Positions 8,202-16,903 of a stretch of 64,000 bases of DNA are shown here, piece after piece. The translations under genes were made by a program, and so were the position numbers. The stretch's first letter is position 1. The number at the start of each line of letters is the position of its first letter. The stretch lies in assembly GCA_049644285.1 (NCBI GenBank), contig JBARRP010000213.1, positions 36,679 to 100,678 on the forward strand, in the 5' to 3' direction. Below the pieces are notes generated by a model. It saw only the letters and a list, made by a program, of their open reading frames with translations. It was not told where the DNA came from and searched no databases. Source of the stretch: CAVRXT01 sp049644285 (GTDB lineage: Bacteria; Acidobacteriota; Terriglobia; Acidiferrales; UBA7541).

Positions 8202-8669
8202 GCCTCCGATCGCGAGGCATTGCGGCCCCTGGCCACGACTCCAGGTCTCGAGCAAGACGCCGAGTGGAAACAGCAGCGATCCGGCGAACAGAGCCAGCGC
8301 GAGATAAAACCGAATCCGCTCCTCGAAGGCGACGCGGTCAAACCCAATCCCCAAGATCAAAAGCAACAATGCCAGGCTGATCCAATGTCCGTGCGCGTCC
8401 ACTTGCCGCACGTACACGTAGCTGCGCTGGGCTGCCTCGTCGAGCGACGCCTGCGATTCCGGCAGTCGGCGCTCCGCGGCGCGCACGAAGCCGGTCGCAA
8501 GCGAGGAACCCAAACCATCGAGCATCTGATGCTCGACGAATACCGCGTAATACAGGCCGTAGCCCAGGCCCCATAGAGCGAGCGCAAGGCTGCCGACAAT
8601 CAAGAGCTTGCGCGACCCGCTCACGCGAAACGCCCCGAGGCTGCGTCCAGCTCTCCGGTATAGCGCCAC
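8133..8669 (-). CDS. Membrane protein, single His-rich 4-TM module
   Basis: 178 aa with no family I can name. Four likely membrane helices: about 21-44, 96-113, 120-141 and 152-172. A His (H47 in FVEHQ) ends helix 1, a 45-residue polar loop follows, and an HxH pair (H93, H95 in DAHGHW) opens helix 2. The same layout occurs twice in the 380-aa protein encoded just upstream, which overlaps this gene by 49 bp. The conserved His trio suggests a metal or haem site (inference). Its 3' end overlaps the convergent MocA-like gene by 69 bp. Confidence 0.75.
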   Translation of the reverse strand: MALYRRAGRSLGAFRVSGSRKLLIVGSLALALWGLGYGLYYAVFVEHQMLDGLGSSLATGFVRAAERRLPESQASLDEAAQRSYVYVRQVDAHGHWISLALLLLILGIGFDRVAFEERIRFYLALALFAGSLLFPLGVLLETWSRGQGPQCLAIGGSGLVIAGLGGVAWGFARAGAPR

Positions 8670-9763
8670 ACGCCCACAAGCATCGCCAGCAAGGCGACAA
8701 CAACGACCAAGCCGCCCACGTCAGCGCAGCCGCCTGCCACCAGTCCCCATCGCAGTTCCATCAAAACGAAAAATGGTAAAGCGAACGACCCGATCAGCAG
8801 CGCCACCGCCCAGACCCTCTTCCATCTTTCGCGGTAGAAAACGTAGGGCTGGAAGAACGCGAGAAGAAGCGCGAGCACGCCGAATTCAATCACGTGAGCG
8901 TGAGCGGCAATGTTAACCGCCTTTGCGCCCTGCAATTGGCCATAGTGGGCCAGCGCCTGTGCGGCTTCTGCCGAATTGTTTGCGGCTGCGTTCGTGACCA
9001 TCGCGGAGAGCAGCACTCCGTCTTCCGCCTCGTATTTGTAGAGATGGACGCCCGCGTAATACGCGCCGTGAAGAAAACCAAGCAAAACCAGCAGCGTTCC
9101 ACCAACGAGCAACGCGTGTCCGGTCCAGCTCCGGTCGGCAAGGAGTTCGTCTTGGAGATCGTCTTCCATGCGAGCTGCCTTACGCTCCCGCAGATTGCGC
9201 CAGATCCCGATCAATTCGCCTGCGCACGCCAGGAAAACTAGCAGCCCGCCGAAATCGGCAAAAATGCTCGCCCACCCGATAGCCTCGAACGGACTATAGG
9301 CCAGTCCCACATAGTGAATCAGGAACACCCCGATCGGCAGAAGTGCCGCGCCGAAAAGAAGCAGCTTCGCCAGGAACTTTTTCCGCCTCTCGTCGAGAGC
9401 CACGTACGGCTGGAGCAATGCCAGCAACAACGCGATGTAGCCGAAACCGATCATGTGCGAGTGGGCATCAACCTTGGTCCCGCGGTTTTCGAGAAGGCCG
9501 CCAATGCTCTGGAAGGCAGCCGCAGCGCCCCGGGGATCGCTCGCCGCAACGGTTTGCGTGGCCGCAAGCAAGCTTGCTCCGATCCGCCCTGCGTTCTGGT
9601 GCAGCACAAACACGGCAAAAATGTCGCCGAGGATCATTCCGACCAAAATGAGAGAAATGCCGCCCATCACCAGCATGCGGCGCGCGCTCAGCGGCTCAAA
9701 CCCCAGCGCTCCGGCGAGTGCCGGCGCGGCTCCTGCGCGAATCGCGTTTTGCCTGGTGCTCAT
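8621..9763 (-). CDS. Membrane protein with two tandem His-rich 4-TM modules
   Basis: 380 aa, an internal duplication. Module 1 (about 28-190) and module 2 (about 213-370) share the order: helix, His at its end (H55 in FVLHQ; H240 in AGVHL), a 45-residue loop, HxH at the start of the next helix (H101/H103 in DAHSHMIGFG; H288/H290 in AAHAHVIEFG), then LLLA(L/F)(L/F)QPYV and two more helices. The neighbouring 178-aa gene is a third copy. The AHxH helix is loosely like histidine helices of haem-copper oxidase-type proteins, but no family assignment is secure. It lies 44 bp after the luciferase-like monooxygenase gene, so an operon is likely. Confidence 0.8.
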   Translation of the reverse strand: MSTRQNAIRAGAAPALAGALGFEPLSARRMLVMGGISLILVGMILGDIFAVFVLHQNAGRIGASLLAATQTVAASDPRGAAAAFQSIGGLLENRGTKVDAHSHMIGFGYIALLLALLQPYVALDERRKKFLAKLLLFGAALLPIGVFLIHYVGLAYSPFEAIGWASIFADFGGLLVFLACAGELIGIWRNLRERKAARMEDDLQDELLADRSWTGHALLVGGTLLVLLGFLHGAYYAGVHLYKYEAEDGVLLSAMVTNAAANNSAEAAQALAHYGQLQGAKAVNIAAHAHVIEFGVLALLLAFFQPYVFYRERWKRVWAVALLIGSFALPFFVLMELRWGLVAGGCADVGGLVVVVALLAMLVGVWRYTGELDAASGRFA

Positions 9764-9807
9764 TGAATTTTCGAGAATCCGCGCTTGAAAAATCTGCAGG
9801 GAAGCCC

Positions 9808-10893
9808 CTACGCGCCTCGCTGCGCTGCTGCCGCGCTGCCGCGGAACGCTGGCATTACTTTTTCAGCGAAAAGATGCTGCGTCTTGATCGACTTCCAATG
9901 CTCGAGCCCGCCGAAATTAGCGACAATCGCGAGTTCGGCGATTCCGCCTTTCGTTTGCAGATTTGCAATCTGCCGGATCACCTTTTCAGGCGTGCCGATG
10001 AACGCGATCTCCTGGTCCACGATTTCCTCGTAGGTGAGTTTGGTCAGCGATTCGAGAGCCCCGCTCGCGTAAAAGCCATAGCCTTTCGCCCGCAATTCCG
10101 CCTTCTTTTTCTCGTCTTGCAGCGACTCCACCGGGGCGGCATTGAACGCCAGGAAGTTGTGCAGCGCGACTTCAACTTCCTTCCGAATCTGCTTCTCGTC
10201 ATCGTCCAGATAGACAGGCCGGATGTAAACAATATTCGGCTGATGGCCGTGCTCGGCGCAGGCCTTCTTGTAAATATTGAGCGGCGGTTCCAGCACTTTC
10301 CACGGAAGCAACGGAGGAACGAAAATGCCCCAGCCGCGGTCCCCGGCCATTTGATACGTGATGTCGCTCGTCCCGCCCGTGTAGAGCGGCGGATGTGGCT
10401 TCTGCATCGGCTTGGGAACTACCGTGACGTCCTTCACGCAATAGAACGTGCCGTCGTACGAGAGTTTCTCCTTCGTCCAGGCGGCCACCAGGATCTCAAT
10501 TGCCTCGTCATAGCGCGGCCGGCTTTCCTCCAGGGGCACGCAGCTCGGGCCATAAAGCCAGGCATGCCCGCGTCCCAACCCGCATTCCAGGCGGCCCCGA
10601 GTCAAAATGTCGGCTTCGGCGATTTGTCCCGCGAGCCGGAGGGGATTTTCGAGCGGGATCGTGTGCAGCGCAACCCGAAACCGGATCCGCTCCGTTCGCT
10701 GCGCGGCCGCCGCAAATAGCGCCAAGGGATTCGCAGAAATCGAGAATTTCTGAAAGAAGTGATGGTCAATCACGGAATAGACGTCGAAACCCATCTGGTC
10801 GGCGTGCTCGATCTGCCTCAAGATCTCCCACGTCATGTCCGAATAGGATTTTCCCGGCGGGGTCTGCATCTCGGCGTAGATTCCAAATCGCAT
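9808..10893 (-). CDS. LLM class flavin-dependent oxidoreductase
   Basis: 361 aa, a bacterial-luciferase-like TIM barrel. Signatures include the N-terminal MRFGIYAEMQTP, HFFQKFSISANPLALFAA, the NPLRLAGQIAEADILTRGRL segment, and GLGRGH of the flavin phosphate region. Such enzymes use FMNH2 or F420. A flavin reductase gene 65 bp upstream in the same direction points to a two-component FMNH2 monooxygenase, but this genome also encodes F420 synthesis, so F420 remains possible. The substrate is unknown. Confidence 0.88.
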   Translation of the reverse strand: MRFGIYAEMQTPPGKSYSDMTWEILRQIEHADQMGFDVYSVIDHHFFQKFSISANPLALFAAAAQRTERIRFRVALHTIPLENPLRLAGQIAEADILTRGRLECGLGRGHAWLYGPSCVPLEESRPRYDEAIEILVAAWTKEKLSYDGTFYCVKDVTVVPKPMQKPHPPLYTGGTSDITYQMAGDRGWGIFVPPLLPWKVLEPPLNIYKKACAEHGHQPNIVYIRPVYLDDDEKQIRKEVEVALHNFLAFNAAPVESLQDEKKKAELRAKGYGFYASGALESLTKLTYEEIVDQEIAFIGTPEKVIRQIANLQTKGGIAELAIVANFGGLEHWKSIKTQHLFAEKVMPAFRGSAAAAQRGA

Positions 10894-10958
10894 GATTTCT
10901 GCAACCTCCCACTATCCGCCCGGTGACTTACCCGCTTTGAACGATCGACCCACCGCGT

Positions 10959-11474
10959 CTATAATTTGTCTTTTGGCAGCCGCCGATATCCTCCGCGGTG
11001 GAAAATCAGTGGACATCCCTCGATTGTTTCAATGTGTTCCACTTCGCCGATGAAAATGGTGTGGTCTCCGCCGTCACTTGTCGAGACGAGCTTGCAGTCG
11101 AACTGCGCGAGTGTCCCTTCGAGCACCGGCGTACCCCGCTCGGTATGCCCGAACCGGACGCCTAGTCGCTTCGCGGCTTCCCGATCCTGCTCCACCTGGG
11201 TAAAATACTTCGCCAGCTCTTCCTGGTGCTGGCCAAGGATATTGATCCCAAATCTCTTTTGCGCATGAAGAAGAGAATGAGTGCGCGCCTTCCGATTGAC
11301 GCACACGAGCACGAGAAGCGGCTCGAGCGACACCGAAGTAAACGAGTTCGCGGTCATGCCATGGACGTGGCCTCGGCCGTCCGCGACGGTGACGACCGTG
11401 ACCCCGGTAGCGAAATGCGAAAGCGCTTTGCGGAAAGTTTCCGCCGTCGGAGGAAGCTTGGTTGGCTGAGACAT
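10959..11474 (-). CDS. Flavin reductase family protein
   Basis: 171 aa from ATG 11474 (MSQPTKLPPT); an in-frame Met 22 codons earlier gives an unlikely basic leader. Family features: FRKALSHFATGVTVVT, GMTANSFTSVSLEPLLVLVCVN, a FGINILGQHQ segment and a C-terminal GGDHTIFIGEV. These proteins use NAD(P)H to reduce free FMN or FAD for a partner monooxygenase. The partner is almost surely the LLM enzyme directly downstream. It is the first gene of the four-gene run ending at 8133. Confidence 0.9.
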   Translation of the reverse strand: MSQPTKLPPTAETFRKALSHFATGVTVVTVADGRGHVHGMTANSFTSVSLEPLLVLVCVNRKARTHSLLHAQKRFGINILGQHQEELAKYFTQVEQDREAAKRLGVRFGHTERGTPVLEGTLAQFDCKLVSTSDGGDHTIFIGEVEHIETIEGCPLIFHRGGYRRLPKDKL

Positions 11475-11621
11475 GGTGCGGCGAAGACTTCGTCGCTTTC
11501 TGCTATTTTCATCCGATCCGCGGGGCGCGGCCTGAGGCAAGGACCGGCTCGGATCTGGCTGCGCTGTTGGGCCCTCGATTTGAATGCCTTCTTGCCGCGA
11601 ACGTCGGCGACTCTCCGCGCC

Positions 11622-14600
11622 TTAGAAATTCAACCGGGCCACGAGCTGGAACTGCCGTGGGTTAAACACCGAGCTGGGCGTGCCATAGAGCGGATTCGGC
11701 GAACCCTCCCGGAAGAACTGCGTCACGCCAGCACAGCCGGGAGCGCCCGGATCAGATGGGCAAAAATCCGCCGCGCCATAGCTCGTATTGTAGTAGTGGA
11801 CGTTCACCGTATTCGTCAGGTTAAATGCCTCGGCCATGAGCTGAAGCTGCATTCTCTCGCGGACGGCAAACGACCGCGCCAGCCGGATGTCCAGCGTCGC
11901 CAGCTTATCGCCTTTGAAAGTATTTCGCGGCTCGATCCCCACTCGGTCGTTGTTCCCGAAGACATCACCGTTCACGTCAAACCCCGCATACTTGGTGAAA
12001 TACTGCGGCGACTGCAACGTCAAGATTGTGCTGATGGTGAAATCGCGCAGCAACGCGTTCCAGCTCTTAGGGCTTGTGACTGCGGCGTTTCCAACGAAGC
12101 GATGCCGCACATCGTCCGCCGAACTCGCCCGCTCCTCACGAAAATTTCCGCTGTCCTGCGGAATCAGCACAAAGCTCGGGTTCGGCCCGTCGTCGATCGA
12201 ATGCGCATAGGTGTAGCTGATCTCAGCGGAGAAGTTGTGGGAAAACCTCTTATTGAAGTTCACCAGCAGTCCGTCGTACACCGAATCCCACCGCGACGTG
12301 GCCTCGAAGAACACGCTGAATTGATTATCGCGGAATCCCGGAATCGCGTTGACGTGAGGCACGGTCGGAATCACAAACCCCGCCGGATACGGTGTGCAGT
12401 TTGTGGGCGTCGTCTTCGTGAAGGCAAAGTTGAAATACACATCCTTGCAGCCAGATGCCCCGTTGGAACGATGTACAAGCACGGTGCCGGTCGGGTCAGG
12501 CTGGTTCACATTGAAAAAGCTTCCCAGGTGCACTCCTCGCAGGTGGACCCCCGAAATGCTTAACGCGGTGTCCTTGAACGGCTGAAACTCAATCGAGGCG
12601 CTGGCCTGGATTCCGTAGGGGTTCTGGTGGTCTTTGACGAAGCGCACGACCGTCGCGTCCTGGAGGAAGCCGCAACCCGCCAGCGTACCGGCAGGGGCGA
12701 GAGGGCTGCCGCCGGAGGGGCACGGGAACGGCGTGCCATTCGGGTACGTCCCCTGCTTCAGCAAAGCATTCAGGGCAGTGAAAGTAATGAACGGAGCGCT
12801 AGCGAAACTGAACAGGCCGGTGTTGGCGTTCAGGTTGTCTTCAAACGGGCGATTGGGATACGTCGAGAGCCCCCCGCAGGAGGGTTGTTGGCACATGATC
12901 AAAGGCGAAGGAATGATCCCGTGGAACAAACCAAAACCGGTGCGAAAGACAACGTTTCGCGAAGTCCCGATGTTGTAGGCCAGGCCGACGCGTGGGTCTA
13001 CGTTTTTCCACTGCGTATTGAGCGCATTCGATGGCCAGGTTTCAAACTCCCAGCGCAAGCCGCCATTGAGCGTGAGCCGCTGCGTGGCCCGCCACTTATC
13101 CTGGACATAAAAGCCATTGTAGGTATGGTCGAGCGTTGCCGAGGACTGGTTTCGGATGGCTTGCGAGATAGGCCCGCCTTGATAGATCGCCGTCCCGCCG
13201 GCCAGCGAGGGCTCGTTGAACGCCGGTGTAGTGGTTGTGCTGAACCGCTGGAAGTAGATGACAAACGGATCCGGACACTGGACCCCCGCCGGGCAGCCAG
13301 CCGCCCCGTCGGTGCCGAGGAACGCGTTGAGGTCCGCGAAATCGGCTTCAAAGGGATAAAACAGCGGGAAAGACTCAAGCGTCCGCACCCAATCGAAGTT
13401 CCCGCCGAAGTTGATCGTGTGCTTCGACACGTCATGGGTGACGTTGTCCACAATCTCGAAGCGGTGCTCGCGGTAGATGTCCGGGTTGCCGCGGTTTACG
13501 CCGACCGCGAAAGTGTTGGACACCTCCAGGTGCGGCTGGGTCGAAACCACCGGAAAATCAAATGACCGCCGCGCAAATTGCATTCTCAGCTCGTTGATCC
13601 AGGAGGGGGAAAGCGTCGACGACAGCGCGCCAGCCAGGGACTGGTCGCGGATCGAATTGTTCTTGAAGGCTGACGGCAGGTCAAAACCGTTGTTCAGTGG
13701 CGATTGGTTCGTCAGCCGATCGTCGTTGATAAAGTAGCGCACGTAAAGGTAATTCCGGCTGCTGAAGTTTTCATCCAGCCGCAAAAAGCCGTTGTCGGTG
13801 TTTCCCACGCGCAGGGCGTGCAGATTCTCGGGCGGCAGCCCGAACACCGCCGTCTTTGCCTGATTGATCGCGGTGATGTTGTTCAACACAGCCGAGTTGT
13901 AAGTCGGCGATTCGCCGCGCCGCTGTCCTTCATAGTTAGCGAAAATAAATGTCTTGTCCTTCTGGATTGGCCCGCCCAGCGATACCCCGAATTGGTTTTG
14001 ACGGAGGATGTTAAAGCCGGGAGCGGAGAGAATGCTCTTCGCATCCATCGCGTTATTCCGGAAATACTCATAGAGTGATCCATGCCAATCGTTCGTTCCG
14101 CTGCGCGTAATGATGTTCACAATGCCTGCCGTGGCGCGCCCGAATTGCGTGGTGTAATCGGTGTTGATCACGCGGAATTCCTGCACCGCCTCCTGCGGCG
14201 GCGTCCCGCGCTGGATTCCGGAAGCCGTGGAAACGTCGTCCGCGCCATCCACGGCGATGAAATTATAGTGGATGTTCTGTCCGGCGAAGGAAAGCTTGGT
14301 GACCGGCTCGACAATCACGTCGGTGCTGCCCGAGGTAGTATCGCCGATTTGTACGCCCGGAGCGAGCAGGGCAAAATCAATGAACTCGCGCCCGTTGACC
14401 GGCAGATCCTCAATCTGGCGCTCGGTGACCACGTCGCTGATCTGCGTCCGTGTCGGCTCGGTCACCTCGGACTGGGCTTGCACCACCGTCTGCTGGACGA
14501 CCTGCCCCACCGCCAGCGAAAAATCGAGGTTCGCCACCGCTCCGACCTGCAGCGTAACGCTCTTTGCTTGCGAGCTGAACCCGCCGCTCTCCGCGGTGAC

Positions 14601-14843
14601 CTTGTAATCCCCAGCCCGGAGTTCCGGCAGGATATAGTCGCCCGTGTCCGATGTGGTTGTCGAACGCGCGAAAGAGGTTCCCTGGTTGATGGCGGTAACT
14701 TTGGCTCTTGGTACCAGCGCTCCGCTGCTGTCGGTGATTCGCCCTTGCAAGGTCGCGTTCACTGTCTGCGCACGGGCCGAAATCGCGAACGGAAGAAACA
14801 GACTGCAGAAGAATCCCACCACTCCTAGTTTTCTAGGACACAT
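11622..14843 (-). CDS. Oar-like TonB-dependent receptor with carboxypeptidase regulatory-like domain
   Basis: 1073 aa from ATG 14843 (MCPRKLGVVG), where a Sec signal peptide ends near ARAQT. Next comes a carboxypeptidase-regulatory-like beta domain (about 27-110, GRITDSSGALVPRAKVTA), a plug domain (DLPVNGREFIDFALLAPGV) and a large beta barrel ending in Phe (LVARLNF), the usual outer-membrane assembly signal. This architecture is greatly expanded in Acidobacteria and is thought to import polymers or be involved in surface functions; ligand unknown. It is monocistronic, with its own promoter at 14908-14935 and no TonB partner adjacent. Starts at 14858 are possible but leave a poorer signal peptide. 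Confidence 0.93.
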   Translation of the reverse strand: MCPRKLGVVGFFCSLFLPFAISARAQTVNATLQGRITDSSGALVPRAKVTAINQGTSFARSTTTSDTGDYILPELRAGDYKVTAESGGFSSQAKSVTLQVGAVANLDFSLAVGQVVQQTVVQAQSEVTEPTRTQISDVVTERQIEDLPVNGREFIDFALLAPGVQIGDTTSGSTDVIVEPVTKLSFAGQNIHYNFIAVDGADDVSTASGIQRGTPPQEAVQEFRVINTDYTTQFGRATAGIVNIITRSGTNDWHGSLYEYFRNNAMDAKSILSAPGFNILRQNQFGVSLGGPIQKDKTFIFANYEGQRRGESPTYNSAVLNNITAINQAKTAVFGLPPENLHALRVGNTDNGFLRLDENFSSRNYLYVRYFINDDRLTNQSPLNNGFDLPSAFKNNSIRDQSLAGALSSTLSPSWINELRMQFARRSFDFPVVSTQPHLEVSNTFAVGVNRGNPDIYREHRFEIVDNVTHDVSKHTINFGGNFDWVRTLESFPLFYPFEADFADLNAFLGTDGAAGCPAGVQCPDPFVIYFQRFSTTTTPAFNEPSLAGGTAIYQGGPISQAIRNQSSATLDHTYNGFYVQDKWRATQRLTLNGGLRWEFETWPSNALNTQWKNVDPRVGLAYNIGTSRNVVFRTGFGLFHGIIPSPLIMCQQPSCGGLSTYPNRPFEDNLNANTGLFSFASAPFITFTALNALLKQGTYPNGTPFPCPSGGSPLAPAGTLAGCGFLQDATVVRFVKDHQNPYGIQASASIEFQPFKDTALSISGVHLRGVHLGSFFNVNQPDPTGTVLVHRSNGASGCKDVYFNFAFTKTTPTNCTPYPAGFVIPTVPHVNAIPGFRDNQFSVFFEATSRWDSVYDGLLVNFNKRFSHNFSAEISYTYAHSIDDGPNPSFVLIPQDSGNFREERASSADDVRHRFVGNAAVTSPKSWNALLRDFTISTILTLQSPQYFTKYAGFDVNGDVFGNNDRVGIEPRNTFKGDKLATLDIRLARSFAVRERMQLQLMAEAFNLTNTVNVHYYNTSYGAADFCPSDPGAPGCAGVTQFFREGSPNPLYGTPSSVFNPRQFQLVARLNF

Positions 14844-14907
14844 GTGAGCCCTCCCCACAGAGATTCCGGTGCGGGCGCCCTCAGCACCGAAAACTTCTTT
14901 CCCGGCG

Positions 14908-14935
14908 TTTATAATACGGCTGCGTCCAAAGTCAA
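14908..14935 (-). promoter_or_regulatory. Predicted sigma70-type promoter of the TonB-dependent receptor
   Basis: Minus-strand TTGACT (14935-14930), a 16 bp spacer and TATAAA (14913-14908), each five of six to consensus. The leader would be about 58 nt. Confidence 0.6.
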
Positions 14936-14972
14936 GGTTTATGAGTTCTCAGACCGCAACCCTGCCGCGAGG

Positions 14973-15000
14973 TTTACAAAACCACCGCTCAGAGTATCAT
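14973..15000 (+). promoter_or_regulatory. Predicted sigma70-type promoter of fno
   Basis: TTTACA (14973-14978), a 16 bp spacer and TATCAT (14995-15000), each five of six to consensus. It diverges from the receptor promoter 38 bp away. Confidence 0.55.
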
Positions 15001-15089
15001 TCACCCGTATCAAATAGACGGCTGGAATCCGATTCGGAAAGCGGGTCCGCTTTGCAGTCACCCGAAGCTCCCGCGCATCCTTGCGAACA

Positions 15090-15779
15090 ATGAGCCACAA
15101 CATCGCCATCGTCGGGGGCACTGGACCGGAGGGCATGGGTCTCGCGCTCCGCTGGGCGCGCGCGGGAGAAGCCATCGTGATCGGCTCCCGCGAAGCAAAA
15201 CGCGCCGAGGAAGCCGCAAAGCAAATCGCGTCACAATTGGGAAGAACAACGAACGTTCGAGGCTCCGAGAATTCGGAGGGCGTTGCTGGTGCCGACGTCG
15301 TTGTGCTGACGGTTCCATTTGCAGGCCACGCAGTCCTGCTCAAGAAGCTCAAGCCCGCTTTTCGGCCAGGCACAATTGTCATCGATACCGCCGTTCCGCT
15401 GGCCGCGGCGGTAGGCGGACTGCCGACGAGAACCCTGGGAGTGTGGCAAGGCTCGGCGGCACAAGAAGCAGCAGAGCTTGTCCCGAAAGAAGTGGCAGTG
15501 GCCGCGGCATTTCAAAACGTTTCCGCAAGCCTGCTCAGCAGTGAGGGCGCGGTCGATTGTGATGTCATCATCTGCAGCGACGACGAGCGCGCCCGCCAGA
15601 TCACGTCCGAATTGGCGGAAAAGATTCCGGGGGTGCGCGCAGTGAATGGCGGCCGGCTGGAAAACGCGCGGATCGTCGAGCAGCTAACCGCCCTGCTCGT
15701 CACGATCAATCAGAAACACAAAGTGCACAGTGCCGGATTGCGCGTGACAGGTTTGCCACTGCCCGAACCTCGCCGGTAG
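15090..15779 (+). CDS. fno: NADPH-dependent F420 reductase (F420H2:NADP+ oxidoreductase)
   Basis: 229 aa from ATG 15090 (MSHNIAIVGG); the ATG at 15081 is three codons earlier. The Rossmann loop reads IAIVGGTGPEGMGLALRWA, followed by IGSREAKRAEEAA, the NADPH phosphate-binding SR pair of the Fno/NpdG family. The F420-proximal region VVLTVPFAGH and the C-terminal VNGGRLENARIVEQLTALL are typical. The enzyme moves hydride between NADPH and the deazaflavin F420. The neighbouring F420 biosynthesis genes on the other strand support the call strongly. Confidence 0.92.
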   Translation: MSHNIAIVGGTGPEGMGLALRWARAGEAIVIGSREAKRAEEAAKQIASQLGRTTNVRGSENSEGVAGADVVVLTVPFAGHAVLLKKLKPAFRPGTIVIDTAVPLAAAVGGLPTRTLGVWQGSAAQEAAELVPKEVAVAAAFQNVSASLLSSEGAVDCDVIICSDDERARQITSELAEKIPGVRAVNGGRLENARIVEQLTALLVTINQKHKVHSAGLRVTGLPLPEPRR

Positions 15780-15854
15780 TGTTGTGTCCCGCAGACACGT
15801 TGGTGCCTAAGCCGCAGGGGTCCCTCGAGTGCGGACACGCGCAAGTCGTGGTAG

Positions 15855-15874
15855 GGGCGCTGCTTGCTGCGCCC
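15855..15874. repeat. Inverted repeat between convergent fno and cofC
   Basis: GGGCGC (15855-15860) and GCGCCC (15869-15874) flank an 8-nt loop. It lies in the 247 bp gap between two convergent genes and may act as a two-way transcription stop, though no T-run follows. Confidence 0.3.
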
Positions 15875-16026
15875 GGAGGAATGGCTGCTCTCACCGCATT
15901 TCTACGCGATATTTCCCGGACAGAACACTAACGGGGCTTCGCCCCAGCCCAACAAGCATGTCCTCGGGCGAACGAAACACGAACAAAACTTGACTCATTT
16001 GCACCAACTTTTTCCCCTCAAGATGT

Positions 16027-16719
16027 CTAGGAAGGATTGCGCGAAAGCACCCCGACGCCCGCAGCTTTCTGAGCCACGCCGTCGTAGCCGTGCGCCAGCA
16101 GCCACACCCGAGTTCTTGTCGGACGCAACCGGCGGGCGCTGAGAACACTCAGGTCGTCGAGCTCATCCACATCCAGCTCAAGCCGCGGATTCCGCACAAT
16201 CCGGACCTGAGCGCCGCACCGCGAAGCCTCGGCGAGATGTCGCTGGAAACTCCCCCGACCAAAGTGCGAAGGGAAAAGCGCCGGCGGCGTCCGAAGCAAC
16301 GCATTCGTCCCATCGCCATCCTGTGAAGGCACGAGCAAGGCGCCAGGAGCTGGCGGCATCTGTTCGAAGATATCCTCGATATCGCGCGGCTCAACAAGAG
16401 GCAGGTCCACCGGCAGCCGCAGCAGCGCGTCCACCCCCCGTTCGGCACACCAAAGGGATGCGAAATCCACAGAATCACTTTCCGAAATCTGTCGGCATTC
16501 GGGAATCGCTTCCCATCCGATCTGCTTGGCGCGCTCGAGGACGCGTGCCTCCGAGCTTACGACGAAAACCCGGTCAATACCCCGAACGCCGGCCATGACT
16601 TCCAAGAAATCCTGCCAGAGCGCATCCGCGAGCGCGATCCGCTCCTCGATCGAAAAATGCGGCGCCAAACGCTGCTTCGCGTTCGACAGCTCCTTCACCG
16701 GAATCAGCACCGCTCTCAC
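16027..16719 (-). CDS. cofC: CofC, phospholactate-type guanylyltransferase for F420
   Basis: 230 aa. The N-terminus AVLIPVKELSNAKQRLAP is the GTP-binding signature of CofC/FbiD, and SQDGDGTNALLRTPP plus FGRGSFQRHLAEA are diagnostic of the family. It activates 2-phospholactate, PEP or 3-phosphoglycerate with GTP; which one is used cannot be read from the sequence. Residues after about 205 form a nonconserved tail. It is 184 bp downstream of cofD on the same strand, so it may or may not share its transcript. Confidence 0.92.
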   Translation of the reverse strand: MRAVLIPVKELSNAKQRLAPHFSIEERIALADALWQDFLEVMAGVRGIDRVFVVSSEARVLERAKQIGWEAIPECRQISESDSVDFASLWCAERGVDALLRLPVDLPLVEPRDIEDIFEQMPPAPGALLVPSQDGDGTNALLRTPPALFPSHFGRGSFQRHLAEASRCGAQVRIVRNPRLELDVDELDDLSVLSARRLRPTRTRVWLLAHGYDGVAQKAAGVGVLSRNPS

Positions 16720-16903
16720 GAGATTCTTAGACTCCCTGTGGCTCGGTTGACATCTCTATAAAATGTGCCACCCAATCTCGCTGCGTTTTGCAGGATTTTC
16801 GCCCAACACGGGCAAAGTCTCTCCTTGTCTAGCTGCAGTCCACACTTGCCGCGGCCAGTATCCGGGGACGTAAACAGAGTTACTCCCGCCATGCCACAAC
16901 AAC

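Noticed and set aside
11226..12563. 445-codon plus-strand open frame
   Set aside because: Opposite the flavin reductase and receptor genes; no protein character.
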